Assembly: GCA_023462275.1 (NCBI GenBank)
Contig: JAEWYD010000285.1
Span: 1-7,130 of the forward strand
Direction: 5' to 3'
DNA: 7,130 nt
From: Actinomycetes bacterium
GTDB lineage: Bacteria > Actinomycetota > Actinomycetes > Actinomycetales > Cellulomonadaceae
The number at the start of each line of letters is the position of its first letter. Positions within the stretch are counted from its first letter, which is position 1. The notes beneath the pieces are model-generated. The model worked only from the letters and a program-made list of their open reading frames with translations. It made no database searches and was not told the DNA's origin. Of this stretch, positions 1 through 5,881 are shown piece by piece. A program made the position numbers and the translations under genes.

Positions 1-9
1 CCCGGGGGG

Positions 10-25
10 GGCGGGGGCCCCCGCC
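10..25 (-). terminator. GC-only palindrome just downstream of malE
   Basis: Positions 10-25 read GGCGGGGGCCCCCGCC, a perfect 16-bp palindrome starting 13 bp beyond the malE stop codon. As RNA it can fold into a stem of about six G-C pairs with a four-base loop. The flanking G and C runs (4-11 on the plus strand) allow register-shifted alternatives. No U tract is seen before the window edge. It may be a weak terminator or a hairpin that protects the malE message from 3' decay, so that the binding protein is made in excess over permease genes assumed to follow. The role is inferred; the palindrome is directly visible. Confidence 0.4.
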
Positions 26-38
26 ACGGCGTCATGAG

Positions 39-1277
39 TCAGGCGGCGTCGAGCGCGCCCTGGATGTCCGACACCATCTTGTCCCAGGTGGGGACGGCGT
101 CGGCACCCGTGAGGATGTTGGCCTCGGTGACGCCCCAGAACTCCCAGACCGAGCCCATCTCGGGGATGGACGGCATCGGGACGGCCTCGGCGCCGACGTC
201 GCGGAAGCCCGCGGTGATCGGGTCGGACGAGGCCTTGTCAGCCGCGGCCGTGAGGGCCGGCGGCCGGTTGCCGGCCTCGTACAGCGCCATCTGCGCGTCC
301 TCGGTGGCCATGTAGTTCACGAGGAAGTCGTTGGCCAGCAGCATGTTCTTGCTCTTGGCGTTGATGTAGAAGCCCTGCACCCCGACGAAGGGCTGAGCGG
401 GCTCGCCGCCGGCGCTGGGGATCGGGTCGACCGCGAGGTCGAGGCCCTTGAACGTGTCGAGCATCCACGGGCCGCCGATGATGAACGGCGACTCGCCGTT
501 GGCGAACGCGGCGGTGGCGATGTCGTACGTCACGGCCGTGTCCACGGTGCCGGCAGCACCCTGCGCGGCGAGCCACTGGGCGAACGCCTCGCCCTTGGGG
601 CCACCGAGCGCGAGGTCGGAGCTGTAGGAGCCGTCCTCCTTCTGGACGAACACCGGGGCGCCGAACGACGTCTGCAGCGGGTACATGGTGTACGGGTCAC
701 CGGTCTCGCCGACCTGGATCAGGATCGGGTACTTGGTGCCGGCGGCCTGGCCCATCTGGACGGCCTGGTCCCACGTGGTCGGCGCCTCGGGCGCGAGCGC
801 GGTGTTGCGGATGAGCGCGATGTTCTCGATGGCGTACGGCAGGCCGTAGACGGCGCCGTCGTACGTGAACGCCTGCAGGGCGACGTCCTCGAACTCGCCC
901 GCCTTGTCGCCGAGCTCGATGGGCGCGACGACGCCGTTCGCCGTCAGCTCGCCGAGCCAGTCGTGCGCGCCGACGGTGATGTCCGGGCCTTCCCCGGTGG
1001 GCACCTGGGCGTTGAAGTCCGCGCGGATGTCCTCGTAGTTCTTCTGGACCAGCTCGACCGTGCTGCCGGTCTCGTCCTGGAACTTCTTGGCGGCCGCCTC
1101 GACGGCGGGCTTGCGGGTCTCGTCGACCCAGATGGTCAGGGTGCCGCCGCCCTGGGGCGCCGACTCCGAGGCCTGTGGCTTCGTGGTCTCCTCTGCCGCG
1201 TCGTCCCCACCGCCACAGGCGGTGAGGGTGAACGCGGCGCCGAGGGCGACCGCGACGAAGGGGATGCTGCGACGCAT
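39..1277 (-). CDS. malE: Maltose/maltodextrin ABC transporter substrate-binding lipoprotein
   Basis: A 412-residue extracellular solute-binding protein of the MalE type (bacterial solute-binding family 1). It should capture maltose or malto-oligosaccharides at the outer face of the membrane and pass them to a MalFG-type permease. The N-terminus is a lipoprotein signal: MRR, a hydrophobic stretch at about residues 5-18, then the lipobox LTAC with the lipidated Cys at residue 21, followed by a Gly/Asp/Glu-rich linker to about residue 43. The mature part carries the MalE-like stretches TLTIWVDETRKPAVEAAAKK, VPTGEGPDITVGAHDWLGEL and YGLPYAIENIALIRN. The chosen ATG lies 7 nt after GGGAGAA (1291-1285). 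An in-frame GTG ten codons upstream has no such leader and would bury the signal peptide. It is divergent from the regulator gene and faces the left window edge, where permease genes would be expected. The family call is strong; maltose rather than another alpha-glucoside is inferred from similarity and context. Confidence 0.93.
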   Translation of the reverse strand: MRRSIPFVAVALGAAFTLTACGGGDDAAEETTKPQASESAPQGGGTLTIWVDETRKPAVEAAAKKFQDETGSTVELVQKNYEDIRADFNAQVPTGEGPDITVGAHDWLGELTANGVVAPIELGDKAGEFEDVALQAFTYDGAVYGLPYAIENIALIRNTALAPEAPTTWDQAVQMGQAAGTKYPILIQVGETGDPYTMYPLQTSFGAPVFVQKEDGSYSSDLALGGPKGEAFAQWLAAQGAAGTVDTAVTYDIATAAFANGESPFIIGGPWMLDTFKGLDLAVDPIPSAGGEPAQPFVGVQGFYINAKSKNMLLANDFLVNYMATEDAQMALYEAGNRPPALTAAADKASSDPITAGFRDVGAEAVPMPSIPEMGSVWEFWGVTEANILTGADAVPTWDKMVSDIQGALDAA

Positions 1278-1284
1278 CAGGGGG

Positions 1285-1291
1285 TTCTCCC
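1285..1291 (-). promoter_or_regulatory. Ribosome binding site of malE
   Basis: On the minus strand GGGAGAA lies 7 nt before the ATG at 1277. It decides the start in favour of that ATG over the GTG at 1307, which has no purine-rich leader at a useful distance. The glucosidase gene downstream of malR is preceded by the same nine-base string, GGGAGAACC. Confidence 0.75.
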
Positions 1292-1353
1292 AACGACTCG
1301 TGGTCACGGCCGCTCAGGGAGCCCTACCGGCCCCCGTCGGCCCTGTTGCGGCG

Positions 1354-1382
1354 ACCGTAACGCCAGGTTGCGGATGTTGCAA
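1354..1382 (-). promoter_or_regulatory. Candidate malE promoter
   Basis: Reading the minus strand, TTGCAA (1382-1377) and TACGGT (1359-1354) are separated by exactly 17 bp, fitting a housekeeping-type -35/-10 pair; the -10 keeps only the key T, A and final T. Transcription would start near 1347, giving a leader of about 70 nt. The -35 hexamer is the core of the perfect palindrome 1373-1386, so a bound repressor would block polymerase directly. Assigned by eye. Confidence 0.4.
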
Positions 1383-1398
1383 CATCTTGCGGTAACTT
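1368..1398 (+). promoter_or_regulatory. Weak candidate malR promoter
   Basis: TTGCGG (1368-1373) and TAACTT (1393-1398) are 19 bp apart, longer than ideal. TATCAC at 1404-1409 is an alternative -10 but has no matching -35. Either choice places the start of transcription some 35-50 nt before the preferred malR start codon, and puts the palindrome 1373-1386 in the promoter spacer or just upstream. That a promoter lies in this region is likely from the gene layout; these exact hexamers are uncertain. Confidence 0.25.
1373..1386. promoter_or_regulatory. Probable MalR operator, 14-bp perfect palindrome
   Basis: GATGTTGCAACATC is a perfect 14-bp palindrome in the middle of the divergent malE/malR region, as expected for a dimeric LacI-family repressor. 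It is flanked by TTGCGG at 1346-1351, 1368-1373 and 1387-1392, which resemble its TTGCAA core and may be extra half-sites. Streptomyces MalR is recalled to act at sites built on a CTTGCAG-like motif, consistent with this core. Its position over the candidate malE -35 and within the likely malR promoter suggests that MalR represses malE and autoregulates. Binding is inferred. Confidence 0.6.
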
Positions 1399-1440
1399 TC
1401 AGGTATCACCGTCGTGAGGCCCGTCGAGCGGCGTACCAAC

Positions 1441-1447
1441 GAGGAGG
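1441..1447 (+). promoter_or_regulatory. Ribosome binding site of malR
   Basis: GAGGAGG at 1441-1447 is a near-perfect Shine-Dalgarno sequence, 5 nt before the GTG at 1453. It makes that GTG the preferred start. The longer in-frame reading from GTG 1414 would place this sequence inside the coding region. Confidence 0.8.
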
Positions 1448-1452
1448 TTGAG

Positions 1453-2535
1453 GTGTCCTCTACGCTGCCGCACGTGCGCACCCGTCTGAAGGACCTCGCC
1501 GACCAGGCAGGGGTCAGCACAGCAACCGTGTCACGCGTTCTCAACGGGAAGCCGGGGGTCGCCTCGGAGACGCGCAAGGCCGTCCTCGCCGCGCTCGACG
1601 TGCTGGGATACGACCGGCCGGAGAAGCTCCGTACCCGCTCCGAGGGCCTCGTGGGGCTCATCGTCCCCGAGCTCGACAACCCCGTTTTTCCCGCGCTTGC
1701 GCAAGCGATCGAGACGACGCTTGCAGACCGCGGCTACACCCCGCTGCTGTGCACGCAGTCCCCCGGCGGCACGACCGAGGACGAGTACATCGAGATGCTC
1801 CTCGAGCACGGCGTCGACGGCATCGTGTTCGTCTCCGGCCGACACGCCGACACGACCGCCTCCACGGAGCGGTACCACCGCCTGCGGGGCGGGGGTCTGC
1901 CCATCGTCTTCGTGAACGGGCACGCGGCGGGGGTGGACGCCCCTTCGGTGTCCACCGACGACGTCGTCGCGACCCAGCTTGCCGTCCGGCACCTCACGAG
2001 CCTCGGCCACACACGGATCGGGCTCGCCGTCGGCCCGGACCGCTACATCCCCGCCCGCCGCAAGATCGCCGCTTTCGCCACCCTGCTCGACCAGCGCTAC
2101 CCCGGCGAGGACGTCGCCGGGCACGTCGTGTCGACGCTCTTCACGGTGGAGGGCGGCCAGGTCGCCGGCGGCGAGCTCATCGAGAGCGGGCACACCGCCA
2201 TCATCTGCGGCTCCGACCTCATGGCCCTCGGGGTCATCCGCGCCGCGCGCAGCCGCGGCATGGAGGTCCCCGAGGACCTCTCGGTCGTCGGGTTCGACGA
2301 CTCGCCCCTCATCGCGTTCACCGACCCGCCGCTGACGACGGTGCGCCAGCCCGTCGTCAGCATGGGCAAGGCGGCGGTGAGCGCCCTCGTCTCCGAGGTG
2401 TCCGGCCAGCGCGTGTCGCGGACCGAGCTCCTCTTCCACCCCGAGCTCATCGTGCGCGGGTCCACCGCCCCGGTCCCCGAGGCGCACCCCGCCTCCCCCG
2501 CGCCCGACGCGACGGGCACCCCCGGCGCTTCCTAG
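1453..2535 (+). CDS. malR: LacI-family transcriptional regulator, MalR-like
   Basis: A 360-residue LacI-family repressor. Residues 11-32 form the helix-turn-helix (RLKDLADQAGVSTATVSRVL, then NG). A hinge follows, with Leu59 as the likely minor-groove intercalating residue (RPEKLRTRSEGLVGLI). The periplasmic-binding-protein-like sensor domain runs from about 66 to 340. Stretches such as TQSPGGTTEDEYIEMLLEHG, GIVFVSGRHADTTAS and VVGFDDSPLIAFTDPPLTTV closely resemble Streptomyces MalR/Reg1 as I remember it, so maltose-responsive repression is likely. The last 20 or so residues are a Pro/Ala-rich tail with no clear function. The GTG start is set by GAGGAGG; an in-frame GTG at 1414 would add 13 residues. 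The gene is divergent from malE and 32 bp upstream of the glucosidase gene, with which it is probably cotranscribed. Codons 78-91 contain an unusual group of A/T-ending codons around an internal palindrome. The effector is inferred; the family is certain. Confidence 0.93.
   Translation: MSSTLPHVRTRLKDLADQAGVSTATVSRVLNGKPGVASETRKAVLAALDVLGYDRPEKLRTRSEGLVGLIVPELDNPVFPALAQAIETTLADRGYTPLLCTQSPGGTTEDEYIEMLLEHGVDGIVFVSGRHADTTASTERYHRLRGGGLPIVFVNGHAAGVDAPSVSTDDVVATQLAVRHLTSLGHTRIGLAVGPDRYIPARRKIAAFATLLDQRYPGEDVAGHVVSTLFTVEGGQVAGGELIESGHTAIICGSDLMALGVIRAARSRGMEVPEDLSVVGFDDSPLIAFTDPPLTTVRQPVVSMGKAAVSALVSEVSGQRVSRTELLFHPELIVRGSTAPVPEAHPASPAPDATGTPGAS
1694..1707. promoter_or_regulatory. Perfect palindrome inside malR, possible secondary operator
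   Basis: CGCTTGCGCAAGCG is a perfect 14-bp palindrome about 240 nt into malR. It is built from inverted TTGCG half-sites like those in the intergenic region and has a central CpG, usual for LacI-family operators. CTTGCAG follows at 1720-1726. Codons here (GTT, TTT, CTT, CAA, CTT, GCA) depart from the strong G/C third-base preference elsewhere. It could be an auxiliary operator or transcription roadblock, or chance. The palindrome is seen; the function is speculative. Confidence 0.3.
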
Positions 2536-2558
2536 GCTGGCCGGACGACGTACTCGAC

Positions 2559-2563
2559 GGGAG
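2559..2563 (+). promoter_or_regulatory. Ribosome binding site of the alpha-glucosidase gene
   Basis: GGGAG at 2559-2563 lies 4 nt before the GTG at 2568, a slightly short spacing. It is the only purine-rich leader at a start codon that gives a normal-length GH13 protein. No separate promoter is apparent in the 32-bp gap after malR, which supports cotranscription. Confidence 0.6.
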
Positions 2564-2567
2564 AACC

Positions 2568-4340
2568 GTGACCTCGATCCTTGCTGCGCTCGACACCCCT
2601 GCCACCACGACGACGCTCGCCCACCGCGCGTGGTCGGGGCCGGCACCGTGGTGGCGCCACGCCGTGATCTACCAGGTGTACCCGCGCTCTTTCGCGGACG
2701 GCAACGGCGACGGCGTCGGCGACCTGCCGGGTGCCCGGGCGCGGCTCGGCCACCTCAAGCGCCTGGGCGTCGACGCCGTGTGGTTCTCGCCGTTCTACCG
2801 CTCCCCCCAGCACGACGCCGGCTACGACGTGTCGGACTACCGCGACATCGACCCCGTGTTCGGCACGCTGGCCGACGCCGACGCGGTTCTCGCCGAGGCC
2901 CACCGCCTCGGCCTGAAGGTGCTCGTGGACCTCGTCCCCAACCACACGTCGTCGGCGCACCCGTGGTTCGCGGCGGCGCTGGCGGCCGCGCCCGGCAGCC
3001 CCGAGCGGGCGCGGTACGTCTTCCGCGACGGCCGCGGCCCCGACGGCGCCGAGCCGCCCAACAACTGGACGTCCACGTTCGGCGGCTGCGCCTGGACGCG
3101 CGTCACCGAGCCCGACGGCGCGCCCGGGCAGTGGTATCTGCACCTCTTCGACCACACCCAGCCCGACCTGGACTGGACGAACCCCGAGGTGCACGCCGAG
3201 TTCCTCTCGATCCTGCGCTTCTGGCTCGACCGGGGCGTCGACGGCTTCCGCGTCGACGTCGCCCACGGCCTCGTCAAGGCGGCGGGGCTGCCCGACTCGC
3301 CCGAGCCCTCGGCCGCGGCGGCCCCGCCGCACGAGGGCACGCTGGGCTCCGAGGACGGCTCCACGGGTGCGGGCGCCTCCGGCCCCATGTGGGACCAGGA
3401 CGGCGTGCACGAGATCTACCGCGAGTGGCGGGCGGTCCTCGACGAGTACGACGGCGACCGCGCGCTCGTCGCGGAGGCCTGGGTCGAACCCCTCTCGCGC
3501 CTGGCGCAGTACGTGCGCCCGGACGAGATGCAGCAGGCGTTCAACTTCTCGTTCCTCACGGCGCTCTGGCGGGCCGACACCTTGCGCACGGTCGTCTCCC
3601 AGTCCCTGGCGGCGAACGACGAGGTCGGCGCCACCACCACGTGGGTCCTCTCCAACCACGACGTCGTCCGGCACCCCTCGCGCCTCGGCCTCGAGGTGCC
3701 CGGGTCCAAGCCCAACGGCATCGGCGTCGGCGACCCGCAGCCCGACCGCGAGCTCGGCCTGCGGCGGGGACGCGCAGCAAGCCTCCTCATGCTGGCCCTG
3801 CCGGGGTCGGCCTACCTCTACCAGGGCGAGGAGCTCGGCCTCCCGGAGCACACCGCCCTCGACGACGACGAGCGCCAGGACCCGACGTGGGCCCGGTCCG
3901 GCCACACCGAGCGCGGGCGCGACGGGTGCCGCGTACCGATCCCGTGGGCGGCCGAGGAACCGGGGTACGGCTTCTCCCCCACGGGCGCGAGCTGGCTCAG
4001 CCAGCCCGCGTGGTTCGCGGAGTGCGCCCTGGACCGCCAGAAGTGCGTACCCGGGTCGACCTTCGAGATGTACCGCGCGGCCCTGCGGCTGCGCCGCGAG
4101 TTCCGGCTCGGATCGGGGTCGCTGGCGTGGGTCGACGGGCTGGGCGCCACGCCGGAGGAGGTCGTCGCCTTCGTGAACCGCGACGTCCTCGTCGTCACGA
4201 ACCTCGGGGACGCCACCGTGCACCTGGGCGGCGACCTGGAGGTGCTGCTCTCCTCGGCCGACCTGCCGTACGGCCACGCCGGCGAGATGGGCGTCGCGGT
4301 GCCCCGGGACGTCACCGTCTGGCTGCGCCAGCGTTCCTGA
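2568..4340 (+). CDS. GH13 alpha-glucosidase, cytoplasmic
   Basis: A 590-residue glycoside hydrolase family 13 enzyme that should release glucose from imported maltose, malto-oligosaccharides or isomalto-linked sugars. The (beta/alpha)8 barrel starts near residue 25 (WWRHAVIYQVYPRSFADGNG). Conserved regions are visible: region I DLVPNHTS (121-128); QPDLDW (198-203); region II GFRVDVAH (226-233) with nucleophile Asp230; region III EAW with acid/base Glu303; region IV SNHDVV with Asp365; and YLYQGEELGLPE from 416. A C-terminal beta domain ends the protein. No signal peptide is present, fitting an intracellular enzyme. Residues 244-272 are a Pro/Ala/Gly/Ser-rich insertion after region II. The GTG start follows GGGAG (2559-2563) with 4-nt spacing; the frame stays open far upstream within malR, but only this start has a leader and fits the family's length. 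It is probably in an operon with malR. Val231 next to the nucleophile resembles oligo-1,6-glucosidases, so linkage preference is open. An aglA-type name is plausible but not assigned. Confidence 0.93.
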   Translation: MTSILAALDTPATTTTLAHRAWSGPAPWWRHAVIYQVYPRSFADGNGDGVGDLPGARARLGHLKRLGVDAVWFSPFYRSPQHDAGYDVSDYRDIDPVFGTLADADAVLAEAHRLGLKVLVDLVPNHTSSAHPWFAAALAAAPGSPERARYVFRDGRGPDGAEPPNNWTSTFGGCAWTRVTEPDGAPGQWYLHLFDHTQPDLDWTNPEVHAEFLSILRFWLDRGVDGFRVDVAHGLVKAAGLPDSPEPSAAAAPPHEGTLGSEDGSTGAGASGPMWDQDGVHEIYREWRAVLDEYDGDRALVAEAWVEPLSRLAQYVRPDEMQQAFNFSFLTALWRADTLRTVVSQSLAANDEVGATTTWVLSNHDVVRHPSRLGLEVPGSKPNGIGVGDPQPDRELGLRRGRAASLLMLALPGSAYLYQGEELGLPEHTALDDDERQDPTWARSGHTERGRDGCRVPIPWAAEEPGYGFSPTGASWLSQPAWFAECALDRQKCVPGSTFEMYRAALRLRREFRLGSGSLAWVDGLGATPEEVVAFVNRDVLVVTNLGDATVHLGGDLEVLLSSADLPYGHAGEMGVAVPRDVTVWLRQRS

Positions 4341-4365
4341 GCCGGGGACCGGCGGACCGGCTCAG
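4337..4365. terminator. Bidirectional hairpin spanning both convergent stop codons
   Basis: CTGAGCCGG (4337-4345) and CCGGCTCAG (4357-4365) form a perfect 9-bp inverted repeat with an 11-nt loop. The arms contain the TGA of the glucosidase gene (4338-4340) and the TGA of the propeller gene (4364-4362 on the minus strand). With only 21 bp between the stops, this is the sole room for a terminator, and a symmetric hairpin could serve both transcripts. No U tract follows on either side, as is common for high-GC actinobacterial hairpins. Termination is inferred. Confidence 0.55.
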
Positions 4366-5837
4366 CCGATCGCCGTCACCCCGAGGTGCCCGACGAGGAG
4401 CAGGCGCCCGCCGAGCGCGCGCGGCTCGACGTCGATCGGCACCGGGATCCGCCAGACCTCCTCGCCGTCGACCAGCCGGTGGGCGGCGAGGTACCGGCCG
4501 TCGACGTCCTGGTCCAGCACGAGGACCAGCTCGCCGTCGGTGAGCGGCTCCGTCCAGCCGGCCGCCGGGGCGCGCCACAGCTCCGCGCCGTCCCGGATGC
4601 GCACCGCCACGACGGACGCGGGGTCCCGGACGACGGCGACGCCGTCGAGCCGCAGGAGCTCTTCGCGGACGACGACGCCGCTGGCCCAGCGCGGCTTCCC
4701 GGACTCCGGGTCCAGGCCCTGGAGGGTCCCGTCCGGGGCGGTCACGAGGAGCACGCCGGCCGCGGAGCCGTCGTCGATCTCCGACTGCCAGACGGGACCG
4801 TCGAGGGCGAACCGCTCGGTGCCGTCCGCGTCGGTCACCGCGCCCGTGCGGAAGACGCCACCCAGGTTCGCCAGGCCCGCGCGCCAGTCGGCGTGGGCAC
4901 CGTCGGCCAGGGCGATCCGCTCCGACCAGCGCAGGTCCCCGGTGCCGTTGGCGATGGCCCGCGTCTGCCGCCCGGAGTCGAGGTCGACCGTGAGCCACAT
5001 GCGCGCCCCCAGCGCCAGCTCGCTCGACCCCCAGCGCAGCAGCCCGACGCCGCTGCCGTTCTGGCCCACGACGCGCTCGGGGCTGCGGTACCGCCAGCGC
5101 TGCTCACCCGACACGGCCCCCCACCGCTCGACGACGACGCTGCCGTCCGCCTGGCCGAGGGCCGAGAGGATGTCGTCGTCCCGCTCGGTCTGGTCGAGGA
5201 GCACGCCCGGCAGCCGGATGGCCCGCAGTTCGGCGCCGGTCGCGGCGTCGAGCACGACGGCGTCCGTCGACGGCCCGCCGGTCGGCGTCGACGCGCAGAG
5301 GACGGCGTCCGACGAGCCGGTCAGCTGCAGCCCGAGGCAGCTCCGGTGGACGCGGTCGGGGACGCTCGGCAGGGTCCACACCGGGTGGCCGTCCTCGGCG
5401 TCCACGGCAGTCAGCGTGGTCCCGTCGAGCAGCACGACGCCGCCGGCCGCCGCGACCGGGCGGACGTCGTCGACGGTCCAGAGCTGGTCGGGCACGAGGC
5501 CGAGGGGCTCGAGCACACCCGGGGCGTCCGCGAGCGCAGCGCGGATCTGGGCCTCGCGGTTGGCCTCGGTGAGGTTCACGGCCACCACGACGCCCGTGAC
5601 CACGACGGCGACGCCCAGCCCGACGGCGCGCGCGACGTGCCGGGTCCGCACCGGACGGTCGGTGCGGTCGGTGCGGTCAGCCGCGACGACGCCGGCGGGG
5701 CGCTGCTCGTCCGGGAGTGCGCCCGAGGTGAGCTCCAGCCGCGCGCGCAGGCCGGGCCCGGACGCGCGGACGTCGGCGGCGTCGACCTCCACGAGCTCGA
5801 CGTCGACCAGCCCGTCGTCCTCGCCGCGCCGTCGCAC
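4362..5837 (-). CDS. Membrane-anchored PQQ-like beta-propeller protein
   Basis: A 491-residue protein. Residues 1-67 are a charged cytoplasmic segment, about 69-88 a single transmembrane helix preceded by RTRHVAR (positive-inside rule), and the rest an exported beta-propeller. At least six repeats of the pattern xxxxD/RxxxGxxxW/R are visible, including LTAVDAEDGHPVWTL (142-156), AVVLDAATGAEL (194-205), LQGLDPESGKPRW (372-384), VAVRIRDGAELW (410-421) and LAAHRLVDGEEVW (450-462), which suggests seven or eight blades of the PQQ_2 type. Cys167 and Cys181 may form a disulfide outside the cell. No catalytic motif is seen, so an enzymatic or PQQ-binding role is not supported; binding or scaffolding is more likely. 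The GTG start is the first possible one after an in-frame stop, but GGAGG abuts it with no spacing, so the true start is uncertain. It is the downstream partner of a paralogue ending 54 bp upstream. Confidence 0.8.
   Translation of the reverse strand: MRRRGEDDGLVDVELVEVDAADVRASGPGLRARLELTSGALPDEQRPAGVVAADRTDRTDRPVRTRHVARAVGLGVAVVVTGVVVAVNLTEANREAQIRAALADAPGVLEPLGLVPDQLWTVDDVRPVAAAGGVVLLDGTTLTAVDAEDGHPVWTLPSVPDRVHRSCLGLQLTGSSDAVLCASTPTGGPSTDAVVLDAATGAELRAIRLPGVLLDQTERDDDILSALGQADGSVVVERWGAVSGEQRWRYRSPERVVGQNGSGVGLLRWGSSELALGARMWLTVDLDSGRQTRAIANGTGDLRWSERIALADGAHADWRAGLANLGGVFRTGAVTDADGTERFALDGPVWQSEIDDGSAAGVLLVTAPDGTLQGLDPESGKPRWASGVVVREELLRLDGVAVVRDPASVVAVRIRDGAELWRAPAAGWTEPLTDGELVLVLDQDVDGRYLAAHRLVDGEEVWRIPVPIDVEPRALGGRLLLVGHLGVTAIG
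5656..5678 (-). repeat. 9-bp tandem repeat coding for Asp-Arg-Thr
   Basis: CGGTCGGTG occurs twice in tandem (5656-5664, 5665-5673) followed by a partial third copy, CGGTC. On the minus strand it encodes DRTDRTDRP, a charged spacer at about residues 54-62, just inside the predicted membrane helix. The unit is a multiple of three, so copy changes would keep the frame. Confidence 0.6.
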
Positions 5838-5881
5838 CCTCCGACGATAAGTCCGCGCACCGGGCCCAGCACGCCCGTTCG

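Noticed and set aside
1278..1307. Longer malE reading from GTG 1307
   Set aside because: It lacks a ribosome binding site and would place ten polar residues before a typical lipoprotein signal; ATG 1277 has GGGAGAA at 7 nt.
1287..1321. CTCCC/GGGAG complementarity that could sequester the malE ribosome site
   Set aside because: Only five base pairs over a 25-nt loop with mismatches on both sides; too weak to claim a riboregulator.
1308..1452. Riboswitch or small RNA in the malE/malR intergenic region
   Set aside because: Apart from the palindrome, TTGCGG repeats and promoter-like hexamers no conserved aptamer-like structure is recognisable.
2522..2544. CCGGC/GCCGG inverted repeat at the end of malR
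   Set aside because: Only five pairs with a 13-nt loop, and it lies just before the glucosidase ribosome site; expected by chance at this GC content and not evidence of a terminator.
1749..4543. Very long open frames overlapping malR and the glucosidase gene, including an extension of the glucosidase frame back to 1749, a plus-strand frame at 2630-4543 and a minus-strand frame at 2532-4277
   Set aside because: They give Arg/Pro/Ala/Gly-rich proteins with no recognisable motif, typical of alternative frames in GC-rich genes. The true frames carry complete family motifs.
5861..5877. CGGGC/GCCCG hairpin between the propeller genes
   Set aside because: Five pairs, seven-base loop, no U tract; weaker than the neighbouring 5882-5898 repeat and not separately meaningful.
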